Shown: positions 41,304-50,997, counted from the stretch's first letter. The stretch is DNA of 58,369 nucleotides from an uncultured Prevotellaceae bacterium (GCA_902784755.1 CACZVX010000006.1:1-58369), one strand, 5' to 3'. Numbers and translations are program-made. Notes: generated by a model not told the origin, from the letters alone.

Positions 41304-43795
41304 TCCCTACGTTTTTTCCATTCCAAATAGACAACAAGCAGGATGACCAACAACAAGACGCCATAAGCAATATAGGCAATGGTTTCCGTCGTGTCCACAC
41401 TCTTAGGCATAAACTGGAGCACAACCTGGTGATTACCTGGCTTTAGTTGCAAGGCACGAAGCACATAATTAACACGCCCCACATCTACGGGCTGACCATC
41501 CACAGTTGCAGTCCATCCTGGATAATAAATCTCAGAGAACACCAAGACGCCACCCTTTGCTGATTTCACATCGTATTTCAGTTCATTTGGCTCGTATGCA
41601 ATCAAATTCACCGATACGTTGTTATAATCCTGAGCGACCGCCTGCCCTAACTGTTTCTGGAACTTCTTGTCAGCCACAGCCTCATGTCGGAGATCCATCT
41701 TACCTAAAGCAGCAAGTTCCTGATTGGCATTGTCCACATAGGTAAGTTGATCCACAAACCAAGCATTACCCTGGGCATATTGGTTTTTCAGAGGCGCCGT
41801 CTCACCATTCTGTAAAGGAATGATTGCATAACGCATATTCAGCATATTCAGCACAGGCCAAATACTGTCGCCCTTAATGGCTGTCATATCCCCTTGTGCT
41901 TCTGCAACCGCATTCATTAGTGGATTAATCTCCGGAGCAATATACGCATCTATGAGTTCCTGATAACGACGCAGCTTGGCAGCATGATAACCGCCAATAC
42001 TCTTATGATAATAGCTGGTCTCATTCTCATTGAAAGTACTCTTTGAGAGGTTTAGTACGCGATAATTTCCACAATCGCTCTTATCTTGCAGGATAAACTC
42101 ATCTGCCTTCGTCAATGGCTGGGCTGCTTCACGCTCACTCTTAGGTACAAACATATCATTGTTGAGATAGCGCTTGTTCACCTGCCACATATCCACCAGA
42201 CAAAGAACGATGATGGCTCCAATCATATATTCCTTGCGAAGTTTCTTAAACTGATAGAGCAAAAGGCAGAGCATACCGATACAGATGATGAAGAAAGAAC
42301 GCCAAGCATCCGCTGTAAATACAGCCTTGCGCATCTCGGTCAGATTATTCATAATCGGACCCACATATTCCTGAGGTAATTGCTGAAGGGCCTGAGCTTC
42401 CTGAGCAGAGACAAAACTGCTGAAGAATACAGATGGCATCAGTGCGAAAAGTAAGGCGACACCTCCTGTGAGGGCAAAGCTTATCCAAAGATATTTCCGA
42501 GTCTTGTACACAGGTAGCTTGGCATCAACAATCTCCTTCAGAGCCAACATGGCCAGTAAGGGAATCGTAAATTCGGCAATTACAAGGATAGAAGCTACCG
42601 TTCGGAACTTTGAGTACATCGGCACATAGTCGATAAAGAAGTCGGTCAATGGCATAAAGTTCTTTCCCCATGAGAGTAGAATACTCAGAATGGTAGCTGC
42701 CAACAAAGCCCACTTCATCGGCCCTTTGACAATAAAGAGTCCAAGGATGAAAAGCATCAAAACGAAGGCGCCCACATATACAGGGCCTGCAGTCATCGGC
42801 TGATCCCCCCAATATTGACCCAACTGCTGATAGATTTGTTCAAATTGCGGATCGGCCTTAGCCATGGCAGTCTTGCTTTCACTCAGAGGAATGGTAGCTC
42901 CGCCCTTCGTATTGGGAACCAACAGTGTCCAAGTCTCACCGATGCCATAACTCCATTGTGTGATATAGTCACGATCCAGTCCGCTATTCGTCTGATTTGC
43001 AGAATTCTTTTTCACCAGTTCACTCTTACCGCGCATGGATTCCTGTCCATATTGCCACGTATGATAGAGGTTGGAAATATTCAAGGATATACCGATTAGT
43101 GCACCAACCGCACAGATAGCCGTTGCTTTCAGGAAGTGGCAAATTTTCTTCTCCCTAATAGCCTCCACAAGATAGGCTACAATCATGAAGAAAATGGGGA
43201 ACAGAAAATAATAGGTCATCTGCACGTGGTTGGCATTTACTTCGAAGGCAGCAAAAACAGCCGTCACAAGAAGTCCCCATAGGTATTTACCCCGATAGGC
43301 CAGCACCACACCCGCTATCATAGGTGGCAAGTAAGCCAGAGCCCAGACCTTCCAAATATGTCCAGCAGCGATGATGATGAAGAAATAACTGGAGAAAGCC
43401 CAAATGATGGCACCCAAAGCCGCCATCCAACGGCGGAAATCAAAGGCACGCATCAAAATGTAAAATCCTAAAAGATAGACAAAGACATACCACACATTCT
43501 CTGGCAACCACAAATGGTAGGCTTTCATGGCAACTCCCAACGTATCTGAACTCTTATAAGACGGTGCCATCTGATAGGTTGGCATACCACTGAACAAAGA
43601 GTTTGTCCAACGTGTCATCTTTCCAGTACGTTCTTTATACTGTGACTGTTCCTGACCTGCACCCACACCAGCAGATGAGTCATGCCGGAACAATATTTTC
43701 CCCTCAATATCAGCCGGGAAGAAATAAGCGAAAGAAATCACAGCGAAAAACACGATGACGAGAACTTCTGGAAGAATCTTTTTAAGAGTTTTCAT
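41300..43795 (-). CDS. YfhO-family polytopic membrane protein
   Basis: An 831-residue inner-membrane protein with about 12-14 predicted helices and a C-terminal soluble domain (about 690-800) containing the conserved YYPGWTATVDGQPV motif of the YfhO family. Related to GT-C type glycosyltransferases; in Gram-positive bacteria YfhO members modify envelope polymers with sugars. Overlaps the start of fkp by 4 bases, so translation is probably coupled, which suggests a role in an envelope fucose or glycan pathway (inference). Its promoter lies 24 bases upstream of the start. Confidence 0.87.
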   Translation of the reverse strand: MKTLKKILPEVLVIVFFAVISFAYFFPADIEGKILFRHDSSAGVGAGQEQSQYKERTGKMTRWTNSLFSGMPTYQMAPSYKSSDTLGVAMKAYHLWLPENVWYVFVYLLGFYILMRAFDFRRWMAALGAIIWAFSSYFFIIIAAGHIWKVWALAYLPPMIAGVVLAYRGKYLWGLLVTAVFAAFEVNANHVQMTYYFLFPIFFMIVAYLVEAIREKKICHFLKATAICAVGALIGISLNISNLYHTWQYGQESMRGKSELVKKNSANQTNSGLDRDYITQWSYGIGETWTLLVPNTKGGATIPLSESKTAMAKADPQFEQIYQQLGQYWGDQPMTAGPVYVGAFVLMLFILGLFIVKGPMKWALLAATILSILLSWGKNFMPLTDFFIDYVPMYSKFRTVASILVIAEFTIPLLAMLALKEIVDAKLPVYKTRKYLWISFALTGGVALLFALMPSVFFSSFVSAQEAQALQQLPQEYVGPIMNNLTEMRKAVFTADAWRSFFIICIGMLCLLLYQFKKLRKEYMIGAIIVLCLVDMWQVNKRYLNNDMFVPKSEREAAQPLTKADEFILQDKSDCGNYRVLNLSKSTFNENETSYYHKSIGGYHAAKLRRYQELIDAYIAPEINPLMNAVAEAQGDMTAIKGDSIWPVLNMLNMRYAIIPLQNGETAPLKNQYAQGNAWFVDQLTYVDNANQELAALGKMDLRHEAVADKKFQKQLGQAVAQDYNNVSVNLIAYEPNELKYDVKSAKGGVLVFSEIYYPGWTATVDGQPVDVGRVNYVLRALQLKPGNHQVVLQFMPKSVDTTETIAYIAYGVLLLVILLVVYLEWKKRRE

Positions 43796-43818
43796 GATGC
43801 GTAATTGAAAATTTTCTG

Positions 43819-43826
43819 CAAAGATA
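43819..43826 (-). promoter_or_regulatory. Promoter -7 box of the YfhO-fkp transcript
   Basis: Minus-strand TATCTTTG, 24 bases before the YfhO start. It stands back to back with the pfs promoter on the other strand, 43 bases away. Confidence 0.6.
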
Positions 43827-43869
43827 ATAAAAAATGAAGAATGAAGATGTAAGAATGAAGATTATTTCG

Positions 43870-43877
43870 TATTTTTG
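43870..43877 (+). promoter_or_regulatory. Promoter -7 box of pfs-luxS
   Basis: TATTTTTG, 25 bases before the chosen pfs start codon. The DNA upstream contains repeated GAATGAAGAT motifs instead of a clear -33. Confidence 0.55.
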
Positions 43878-43901
43878 CAGAGAAATAGGATTCCCAGAAA
43901 C

Positions 43902-44552
43902 ATGAAAATTGGAGTTATTGTAGCCATGGACAAAGAGTTGCGACAACTGCAACATCTGTTCAATAACGAGAACATTATCGTTGAAAAATGTGGCATCGGT
44001 AAGGTGAATGCTGCCATTGGTGCTTCAGAAATGATTCGAAAATACCAACCCGATGTGATAATCTCCAGCGGCTGTGCAGGAGGAAACGGAGATGGCATCA
44101 ACGTACAGGATGTGGTAGTTGGCAATGAGGTGTGTTATCACGACGTCTATTGTGGAACAGCCATTGACGGATCTACTGTTTACGGTCAAGTCCAGGGAAT
44201 GCCTGCCCGCTACCAAGCCGATCCGATACTTTTGGAAAAAGCACGTAACTTATCATTATCCACTCATCACATATCGCTTCACGAGGGCCTTATCGTTACC
44301 GGTGACTGGTTTGTGGATTCCAAGGATAAAATGCGAGAGATTATCGGACATTTCCCAGATGCAAAGGCGGTAGACATGGAATCGGCTGCCATTGCACAGA
44401 CATGTTTCAGATTCAAGGTACCGTTCATCTCCTTCCGTGTTATCAGCGATATTCCCTTACGTGATACCAATGCATCTATGTATCATGACTTCTGGGCAAC
44501 CATTGCAGAAAACTCTTTCCAAGTTACCAAAGCTTTTATTGAAAGTTTGTAA
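43902..44552 (+). CDS. mtnN: 5'-methylthioadenosine/S-adenosylhomocysteine nucleosidase
   Basis: Hydrolyses methylthioadenosine and S-adenosylhomocysteine to adenine plus the thio-ribose, removing inhibitors made by SAM-dependent enzymes. The chosen ATG gives MKIGVIVAMDKE, placing the catalytic glutamate at residue 12 as in E. coli; the second glutamate is in AVDMESAAI and the catalytic aspartate in ISDIPLRD. 216 residues, normal for the family (about 230). An upstream in-frame start would put the promoter inside the gene. luxS follows after 13 bases, giving a two-gene SAM-recycling operon. Confidence 0.93.
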   Translation: MKIGVIVAMDKELRQLQHLFNNENIIVEKCGIGKVNAAIGASEMIRKYQPDVIISSGCAGGNGDGINVQDVVVGNEVCYHDVYCGTAIDGSTVYGQVQGMPARYQADPILLEKARNLSLSTHHISLHEGLIVTGDWFVDSKDKMREIIGHFPDAKAVDMESAAIAQTCFRFKVPFISFRVISDIPLRDTNASMYHDFWATIAENSFQVTKAFIESL

Positions 44553-44565
44553 ACAACAAAACATA

Positions 44566-45045
44566 ATGAAAAAGATTCCCAGTTTTACCATCAATCATGA
44601 GAAGTTGCTGAGAGGGATATATGTCTCCCGAAAAGATCTAGTGGGTGGAGAAGTGGTCACGACTTTCGACATACGGATGAAAGAACCAAATCGGGAACCA
44701 GCTATCACGGGTCGCGCCATTCACGCTATGGAACATTTAGCCGCAACCTATCTGCGAAACAATGAGGCATGGAAAGACCGCGTCATCTATTGGGGACCTA
44801 TGGGGTGCCTAACAGGCAATTATCTCTTGCTCCGTGGCGACTATGAATCGAAAGATATCGTGGAACTGATGAAACAAACTTTCCAGTTTATTGCAGATTT
44901 CGAAGGGAATGTTCCTGGAGCGACACCCCGTGACTGTGGCAATTATTCTTTCATGGATCTGCCTGATGCCAAACGTGAAGCAAAAATTTTTCTGGAAGAG
45001 GTCCTAAACTGTATGACCGAAGCCAATCTTATCTATCCTGTATAA
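44566..45045 (+). CDS. luxS: S-ribosylhomocysteine lyase LuxS
   Basis: Cleaves S-ribosylhomocysteine to homocysteine and DPD, the precursor of autoinducer 2. The metal site is intact: HAMEH supplies both histidines, and a cysteine in ATPRDCGNY completes it; the catalytic cysteine is in GPMGCLTGNY near residue 80. 159 residues from the ATG at 44566 match the family (about 160). It acts on the product of the preceding nucleosidase. Its last 42 bases overlap the end of the oppositely oriented MATE gene. Confidence 0.95.
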   Translation: MKKIPSFTINHEKLLRGIYVSRKDLVGGEVVTTFDIRMKEPNREPAITGRAIHAMEHLAATYLRNNEAWKDRVIYWGPMGCLTGNYLLLRGDYESKDIVELMKQTFQFIADFEGNVPGATPRDCGNYSFMDLPDAKREAKIFLEEVLNCMTEANLIYPV

Positions 45046-46383
45046 GATGGTTTGAACCACTCCCCTTACGAACAAAAAGCCCAAGAAAGCCAGCCACAAA
45101 CCGTGGTTGCCAAAAGTTGTGTGAAACAGATAATAAAGTATGAAGAAGGTGATGGAAGCCACTAGCATGGACTGAAACATCTGTCTAGATGCCGTCAGCC
45201 CGATGAAGATTCCATCCCACATGAAAGCACTTGTACTGACAAAAGGTATGATGTATGCCCACCAAACATAATCAGAAGAGGCAGCTACCACCGATGGTTC
45301 ATTGGTCAACAAGCCCAGGAAGGGCTTTCCTCCCAACACATAGACCACAGTAAAGGCCAAAACCATCAGAAATCCCCAAAAGAACAGACGATAAATTGTG
45401 TCATGAAGTGCTAGTTTATTACCAGCGCCAAAGTATTTCCCACTCAAAGCTTCCCCGGCATTAGCGAACCCATCCATAATGTAACTTACCAGCAAATAGA
45501 GTTGCATCAACAATGTATTAACAGCCAGGATGACTTCTCCCTGCCAAGATCCTGCCGACGTGAAAAACATCATCACACAAACCATGCAGATGGTACGGAA
45601 AAAAATGTCACGATTCACTGAAAAGAATCGTAACATAGCCTCACGCTCAAAAATCTTCCCTGATATCCTGAAGGTATTGTTATTCTTCTTATTAAATCGC
45701 AAGCAGAGCAGAGCTCCCATCAAGAAGCCACACCACTGTGCGATAAAGGTTCCCAAAGCCACGCCTTCCACTTTCATTCCCAAACCAAAAACAAAACAAA
45801 GGGAAGCAACAATGTTAACCACATTTTGAGTGATGGCAATCATCATCGGAATACGTGAGTTCTGCATACCGATAAACCAACCATTCAATCCGAAAAGACC
45901 CAATGTGGCAGGCGCGCCCCAGATACATATATTAAAATAGGTGACGGTGAAAGCCCGTACTTCCTCAGAAGGCTGCATAATCAGCAAAGCTAATTCACGA
46001 ATGGGAACCTGGAGTATCAAGAGAGCAAGCGCAATACCCAACCCAATAATCTGCGAACGCAAAAGCCAGAGAAGAGGTCCCCCTAAATCCCCCATTGAGG
46101 GAATTTCTGAGGTATTTACAGCCCCCTCAAGGGGCGATTTAGAGAAGCTTTGGTTTTTTCCATAAGCTTGTGCTGTCAGGCCGCTGGTGCCCATGCGGAG
46201 GAAACCGAAAATCCAATATACCAGATTGAATATCATGCCGCCTAAGGCAATTGCGCCTATATAAGACGCGGCACCCAGATGCCCCGTAATGGCAACATCC
46301 ACCAAGCCCAGCAACGGAACAGTGATATTGCTCACGATGCTGGGCAAGGCTATATGAAGTATTTCTTTATCAATTGGCTTCAA
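45004..46383 (-). CDS. MATE family efflux protein (DinF type)
   Basis: Inner-membrane multidrug or toxin exporter with 12 helices, closest to the DinF-like branch (LPSIVSNITVPLLGLVDVAITGHLG near the N-terminus). 459 residues. About 28 residues after helix 2/3 (SPLEGAVNTSEIPSMGDLGG) are not typical and are encoded by an inverted repeat (46083-46142) inserted in frame in a loop. It starts 4 bases after the bipA stop and is co-transcribed with it; its 3' end overlaps luxS tail-to-tail. Confidence 0.9.
   Translation of the reverse strand: MKPIDKEILHIALPSIVSNITVPLLGLVDVAITGHLGAASYIGAIALGGMIFNLVYWIFGFLRMGTSGLTAQAYGKNQSFSKSPLEGAVNTSEIPSMGDLGGPLLWLLRSQIIGLGIALALLILQVPIRELALLIMQPSEEVRAFTVTYFNICIWGAPATLGLFGLNGWFIGMQNSRIPMMIAITQNVVNIVASLCFVFGLGMKVEGVALGTFIAQWCGFLMGALLCLRFNKKNNNTFRISGKIFEREAMLRFFSVNRDIFFRTICMVCVMMFFTSAGSWQGEVILAVNTLLMQLYLLVSYIMDGFANAGEALSGKYFGAGNKLALHDTIYRLFFWGFLMVLAFTVVYVLGGKPFLGLLTNEPSVVAASSDYVWWAYIIPFVSTSAFMWDGIFIGLTASRQMFQSMLVASITFFILYYLFHTTFGNHGLWLAFLGFLFVRGVVQTILYRIDKIGFGHTV
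46083..46142. repeat. Inverted repeat inserted in the MATE gene
   Basis: Two 21-base arms (46083-46103 and 46122-46142), which agree at about 17 of 21 positions when one is reverse complemented, flank 18 bases. The arms have a CTAAATC...CCTTGAGGG pattern. It is translated without a stop or frameshift. Confidence 0.6.
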
Positions 46384-46387
46384 GTGT

Positions 46388-48190
46388 CTAACTCTTATTT
46401 GCCTTTTTACGCTGGTCGTGGTCGAGTATGATTTTGCGCATACGCATCGATTTAGGAGTCACCTCTACGTACTCGTCTTCCTTTATATACTCTAAACACT
46501 CCTCAAGAGACATCACAGTCTTTGGAATGATACGAGCCTTGTCGTCTGAACCCGAGGCACGCACATTTGTCAATTGCTTGGCCTTGCAAACGTTCACCAC
46601 AAGATCATTATCATGAACATGTTCTCCAACGACTTCACCATAATAGACATCTTCTCCTGGATCGATGAAGAACTTACCACGATCCTGCAGTTTGTCAATG
46701 GCATAAGCATAGGCATTGCCCGTTTCCAAAGCAATCATCGAACCATTTACGCGGCGCATAATATCACCCTTGTAAGGCTGATACTCCTTGAAACGGTGAG
46801 CCATAATAGCCTCACCCTGAGATGCAGTCAGTACGTTTGTACGCAGACCAATAATACCACGCGAAGGAACATCGAACTCAATATTAGTACGCTCACCTTG
46901 ACTTTCCATTGAAGTCACTTCACCCTTTCGACGAGTCACCATGTCAATCATTTTAGAAGCGAATTCGTCAGGCACGTTAATGGTGAGTTCCTCAATGGGT
47001 TCACACTTCTGTCCGTTAATCTCTTTGTAAATAACCTGCGGCTGCCCCACCTGCAATTCATAACCCTCGCGGCGCATAGTCTCAATCAGTACGGAAAGAT
47101 GAAGCACGCCACGACCGCTGACAATCCATGAATCAGTAGAATTCTCAAAAGGTGTCACACGCAAGGCCAGATTCTTCTCAAGTTCTCTCTCCAAACGGTC
47201 ATTAATGTGACGACTGGTGCAGAACTTTCCTTCCTTACCAAAGAAAGGAGAATCATTAATAGTGAAAAGCATCGACATAGTTGGTTCATCGATGGCTATA
47301 GGAGGCAATGCCTCGGGATTCTCGAAGTCACAAATGGTATCGCCAATCTCAAACTTTTCCAGACCGATTACGGCACAGATATCACCAGAGCTTACTGAAT
47401 CTGTCTTTACATGCCCCATACCCTCGAAAGTGTGGAGTTCCTTAATGCGGGTCTTCTCCATTGAGCCATCGCGATGAGCGATAGTCACGTTCATACCATT
47501 GGTAAGTGTGCCACGATGCACACGCCCCACAGCAATACGACCCGTATAACTACTGTAGTCAAGACTAGTGATCAACATCTGTGGAGTACCATCTAACTGC
47601 TCTGGAGCAGGAATCACCTCAATAATCTTATCAAGCAGATATGTGATATCGCCAGTAGGCGTATTATAATCCTCACCCATCCAACCATTCTTAGCTGAAC
47701 CATACACTACAGGGAAATCCAACTGGTCTTCTGTTGCGTTGAGAGAAAACATCAAGTCGAACACCATTTCGTAAACCTCTTCCGGTCGGCAATTGGGCTT
47801 ATCCACCTTATTAACAACGACAATAGGCTTCAGTCCAATTTCCAGAGCCTTTTGCAATACGAAACGAGTCTGGGGCATTGGACCCTCAAAAGCATCCACC
47901 AAGAGCAGACAACCATCGGCCATATTGAGCACACGCTCCACCTCACCACCAAAATCTGAGTGTCCCGGAGTGTCGATAATATTAATCTTCGTTCCCTTAT
48001 AGTTAATTGAAACGTTCTTCGAGAGAATAGTGATACCCCGCTCACGTTCGAGGTCATTGTTATCCAAAACTTGGTCGCTGAGATTCTGTCCGTCACGGAA
48101 CAGGTGTCCTGCCAGCATCATCTTGTCTACCAGGGTCGTCTTACCATGGTCAACGTGAGCAATAATTGCAATGTTACGAATGTCCTTCAT
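46388..48190 (-). CDS. typA: Ribosome-associated GTPase BipA/TypA
   Basis: Translational GTPase that binds the ribosome and supports 50S assembly and stress adaptation. G-motifs intact: [14 protein letters not shown] near residue 10, [20 protein letters not shown]-like domains II, III and V and the BipA-specific C-terminal region follow; 600 residues is normal. First gene of a two-gene transcript with the MATE exporter; its promoter sits in a 31-base palindrome. Confidence 0.96.
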   Translation of the reverse strand: MKDIRNIAIIAHVDHGKTTLVDKMMLAGHLFRDGQNLSDQVLDNNDLERERGITILSKNVSINYKGTKINIIDTPGHSDFGGEVERVLNMADGCLLLVDAFEGPMPQTRFVLQKALEIGLKPIVVVNKVDKPNCRPEEVYEMVFDLMFSLNATEDQLDFPVVYGSAKNGWMGEDYNTPTGDITYLLDKIIEVIPAPEQLDGTPQMLITSLDYSSYTGRIAVGRVHRGTLTNGMNVTIAHRDGSMEKTRIKELHTFEGMGHVKTDSVSSGDICAVIGLEKFEIGDTICDFENPEALPPIAIDEPTMSMLFTINDSPFFGKEGKFCTSRHINDRLERELEKNLALRVTPFENSTDSWIVSGRGVLHLSVLIETMRREGYELQVGQPQVIYKEINGQKCEPIEELTINVPDEFASKMIDMVTRRKGEVTSMESQGERTNIEFDVPSRGIIGLRTNVLTASQGEAIMAHRFKEYQPYKGDIMRRVNGSMIALETGNAYAYAIDKLQDRGKFFIDPGEDVYYGEVVGEHVHDNDLVVNVCKAKQLTNVRASGSDDKARIIPKTVMSLEECLEYIKEDEYVEVTPKSMRMRKIILDHDQRKKANKS

Positions 48191-48202
48191 ATAATATAAA
48201 AA

Positions 48203-48255
48203 GTACCTTTGCGGAAAATTTCTGCAAAGGTACGTAAAATCGAGCGGAGAACAAA
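48203..48255 (-). promoter_or_regulatory. bipA promoter embedded in a perfect inverted repeat
   Basis: On the minus strand TTTG (48252-48255), 19-base spacer, TACCTTTG (48225-48232). The box is one half of an inverted repeat GTACCTTTGC (48203-48212) / GCAAAGGTAC (48224-48233); including the middle the palindrome spans 48203-48233 with one mismatched pair. A second -7 box therefore points in the opposite direction, without a -33. Confidence 0.65.
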
Positions 48256-48347
48256 AAAAATCTATTTATTTTTTATTCCGAGATGGAGTATCTTGTTCAA
48301 AGGGACCCCAAATCAATGACAATACAAAATAAATTGCCTTTATTTGC

Positions 48348-49304
48348 TTAGCGACAGAGTTTGGCACTCAGCTTTTCCAACATGTCGACTGTCATGCTAT
48401 GGATATCGTAAGTAGGGCACCAATCCCATTCTTCACGAGCGCAACTATCATCCAATTTGTTTGGCCAGCTCTGTGCAATGTCCTCCTTGAGAGGATCCAC
48501 TTCGTAGACCATCTCAAACTGGGGCTTGTGCTTGCGGATTTCAGCATATATTGTTTCAGGAGCAAAACTCATGGAAGCTATATTGAAACTATTTCTATGA
48601 CGGAGTCGTGAAGGGTCTGCTTCCATCAGCATTATGGATGCACGGAGAGCGTCGGGCATATACATCATATCCATCTTAGTTCCTTGTGCAATGGGACAAA
48701 TAAAACGCTCTCCCCTGACAGCATAATAGAAAATATCAACGGCATAGTCGGTTGTGCCACCACCTGGAGGAGTCACATAGGAGATAATGCCAGGGAAACG
48801 CACGGAACGGGTATCGACGCCATATTTATGGAAGAAATAGTCGGAAAGCAATTCGGTGGTAACTTTAGAGACGCCATAGATGGTCTGCGGACGCTGGATG
48901 GTGTCCTGCGGGGTATCATCATGAGGAGTGGAAAATCCGAAAGAACCAATCGAACTCGGAGTGAACACCTGACAGTGATGTTCGCGAGCCACATCGAGGA
49001 TATTCCAAAGTCCATCGATACCGATCTTCCATGCCAAGCGCGGCTTAGATTCAGCGACAACAGAAAGCAGGGCAGCAAGATTGTAGATTGCATCAATATC
49101 ATAACGCTTAACAGCATCTGCTATCAGCTGAGCATCAGTAACGTCAGCTAAAGTCGAGGGTCCACTTTCCAACAACTCCCCATGGGGCTCAGCACCCTTG
49201 ATATAACCTGCTACTACATGGCTTCCACCATAGACACGACGTAATTCGCGGGTCAGTTCGGAACCTATCTGTCCCGTAGATCCAATGACCAGGATATTAT
49301 TCAT
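48348..49304 (-). CDS. L-threonine 3-dehydrogenase, SDR (epimerase-like) type
   Basis: Oxidises L-threonine to 2-amino-3-ketobutyrate with NAD. Extended SDR fold: VIGSTGQIGSEL nucleotide loop at residues 5-16, catalytic YGVSK near residue 143, and NLAALLSVVAESKP as in bacterial epimerase-like threonine dehydrogenases. 318 residues is typical. The gene for the next enzyme, 2-amino-3-ketobutyrate CoA ligase, starts divergently 275 bases away, which supports this over a sugar-nucleotide epimerase. Confidence 0.9.
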   Translation of the reverse strand: MNNILVIGSTGQIGSELTRELRRVYGGSHVVAGYIKGAEPHGELLESGPSTLADVTDAQLIADAVKRYDIDAIYNLAALLSVVAESKPRLAWKIGIDGLWNILDVAREHHCQVFTPSSIGSFGFSTPHDDTPQDTIQRPQTIYGVSKVTTELLSDYFFHKYGVDTRSVRFPGIISYVTPPGGGTTDYAVDIFYYAVRGERFICPIAQGTKMDMMYMPDALRASIMLMEADPSRLRHRNSFNIASMSFAPETIYAEIRKHKPQFEMVYEVDPLKEDIAQSWPNKLDDSCAREEWDWCPTYDIHSMTVDMLEKLSAKLCR

Positions 49305-49387
49305 GTTGTTCCAATATTATAAGCTTAAAAGATAGTGTTGATAGTAAGATTCATTTGCAACGGTTTTATCACCTTTGTTTCACGATG

Positions 49388-49395
49388 CAAATATA
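49388..49395 (-). promoter_or_regulatory. Promoter -7 box of the threonine dehydrogenase gene
   Basis: Minus-strand TATATTTG matches TAnnTTTG; the leader would be about 80 bases. No -33 TTG at the usual spacing. Confidence 0.5.
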
Positions 49396-49504
49396 GTGCA
49401 AATTTTCGGCATCTACTACAGCATTGAGGAATAAAAAATGAATAATAAATCGATATTTAATGAAAAATAACATTAGAGAATATAAAAGTGTCGGGAATAA
49501 TTAG

Positions 49505-49512
49505 TTACTTTG
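49505..49512 (+). promoter_or_regulatory. Possible promoter -7 box of kbl
   Basis: TTACTTTG resembles the -7 consensus but has one base fewer between TA and TTTG. It lies 68 bases before the kbl start in the 275-base divergent region, which otherwise shows only AT-rich DNA. Confidence 0.35.
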
Positions 49513-49579
49513 CATGAAAGTAACGAAGACGAGTCTTACAGGCCGCCTTTGCCTATTAGAATCTAAAATCACTAATATT

Positions 49580-50767
49580 ATGTACGGAAAATTAAAAGAA
49601 CACCTCAGCCAGACATTGGCAGAGATTAAAGAAGCAGGACTCTACAAGGAAGAACGTCTCATTGAGAGCCCACAAAGAGCTGCTATTACAGTGAAAGGAA
49701 AGGAAGTACTGAACTTCTGCGCCAACAATTATCTAGGCCTGTCAGACCACCCGCGGCTGATAGAAGGTGCCAAACGTATGATGGATGAGCGTGGATTCGG
49801 TATGTCATCAGTACGTTTTATTTGTGGTACACAAGATATCCACAAGCAACTGGAAGCAGCCATCTCAGAGTATTTCAAGACAGAGGATACCATTCTCTAT
49901 GCTGCCTGCTTCGATGCAAACGGTGGCGTTTTTGAACCATTGTTCACAGAAGAGGATGCCATCATCAGCGATGCGCTGAACCATGCTTCCATTATCGACG
50001 GTGTGCGTCTTTGCAAAGCCAAGCGCTATCGTTATCAAAATGCAGACATGGAGGATTTGGAGAAACAATTGCAAGCTGCTCAGGAACAGCGTTTTCGCAT
50101 CATTGTAACCGATGGTGTATTCTCGATGGACGGCAATGTTGCACCTATGGACAAGATTTGTGACTTAGCAGAAAAATACGATGCATTGGTAATGGTGGAC
50201 GAAAGCCACTCTGCAGGTGTAGTAGGAAAGACAGGACACGGTGTAAGCGAGTTCTTCAACACTTATGGACGTGTTGACATTTATACAGGTACATTGGGAA
50301 AATCATTTGGTGGTGCTTTAGGCGGATTCACTACAGGACGCAAAGAAATCATCGACTTGTTGCGCCAGCGCAGCCGTCCTTATCTTTTCTCCAATTCACT
50401 AGCTCCTTGTATCATTGGTGCCAGTCTGGAGGTTTTCAAAATGCTTAAGGAAAGCGACGAAATACACGACAAACTTGTGGAGAATGTGAACTACTTCCGC
50501 GACAAGATGATGGCAGCAGGTTTTGATATCAAGCCCACACAGAGTGCTATCTGTGCTGTGATGCTCTATGATGCCAAACTATCACAGGTATATGCCGCCA
50601 AACTACAGGAAGAAGGCATCTACGTGACTGGCTTCTATTACCCTGTCGTACCAAAGGGACAGGCACGTATCCGCGTACAGATTTCGGCAGGACACAACCG
50701 CGAACAACTCGACAAGTGCATTGCCGCTTTCATAAAAGTAGGCAAAGAGCTCGGAGTTTTGAAGTAA
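49580..50767 (+). CDS. kbl: Glycine C-acetyltransferase (2-amino-3-ketobutyrate CoA ligase)
   Basis: Cleaves 2-amino-3-ketobutyrate with CoA to glycine and acetyl-CoA, completing threonine breakdown. PLP-dependent alpha-oxoamine synthase: NFCANNYLGLSDHP near the N-terminus, DESHSAGVVGKTGHG, and the PLP lysine in TGTLGKSFGGALGGF near residue 235. I use the ATG at 49580 (395 residues, matching the family); an earlier in-frame ATG at 49514 would put the possible promoter directly before it and adds 22 unconserved residues. Divergent from the threonine dehydrogenase gene. Confidence 0.95.
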   Translation: MYGKLKEHLSQTLAEIKEAGLYKEERLIESPQRAAITVKGKEVLNFCANNYLGLSDHPRLIEGAKRMMDERGFGMSSVRFICGTQDIHKQLEAAISEYFKTEDTILYAACFDANGGVFEPLFTEEDAIISDALNHASIIDGVRLCKAKRYRYQNADMEDLEKQLQAAQEQRFRIIVTDGVFSMDGNVAPMDKICDLAEKYDALVMVDESHSAGVVGKTGHGVSEFFNTYGRVDIYTGTLGKSFGGALGGFTTGRKEIIDLLRQRSRPYLFSNSLAPCIIGASLEVFKMLKESDEIHDKLVENVNYFRDKMMAAGFDIKPTQSAICAVMLYDAKLSQVYAAKLQEEGIYVTGFYYPVVPKGQARIRVQISAGHNREQLDKCIAAFIKVGKELGVLK

Positions 50768-50770
50768 ATA

Positions 50771-50853
50771 GAGAAAATGAGAAGATGGAGTGTTGCGGTT
50801 TTTTAATTTATGATAGTTAAAAATCCATAAATGTAGCCTTCTCTCATTTTCTC
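50771..50853. repeat. Intergenic inverted repeat between kbl and rpsO
   Basis: GAGAAAATGAGA (50771-50782) and its near-complement TCTCATTTTCTC (50842-50853) can pair across about 59 bases. It may end the kbl transcript, and resembles the purine/pyrimidine repeats elsewhere in the window. Confidence 0.45.
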
Positions 50854-50879
50854 ATTATCTTAATCTCTAGAAATCTTAT

Positions 50880-50887
50880 TACCTTTG
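50880..50887 (+). promoter_or_regulatory. Promoter -7 box of rpsO
   Basis: TACCTTTG, leaving a leader of about 105 bases before the chosen rpsO ATG. In other bacteria S15 represses its own translation through structure in this leader; I see no specific fold I can name here. Confidence 0.55.
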
Positions 50888-50997
50888 CACCCGCATTTCG
50901 GAAAATCCGATGCATTTGACGATGTAAACCCGTTGTGATTAAGGCGGACAGGCATCTGAAAGATGTAATTGCAAAAAACATTAATCATTTAAAAGTC

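Noticed and set aside
43875-43901. Upstream start for the nucleosidase gene
   Set aside because: It would fall inside the promoter box and shift the catalytic glutamate away from its family position.
44392-44565. Long N-terminal extension of LuxS
   Set aside because: It overlaps the nucleosidase coding sequence in another frame; LuxS homology begins at the ATG at 44566.
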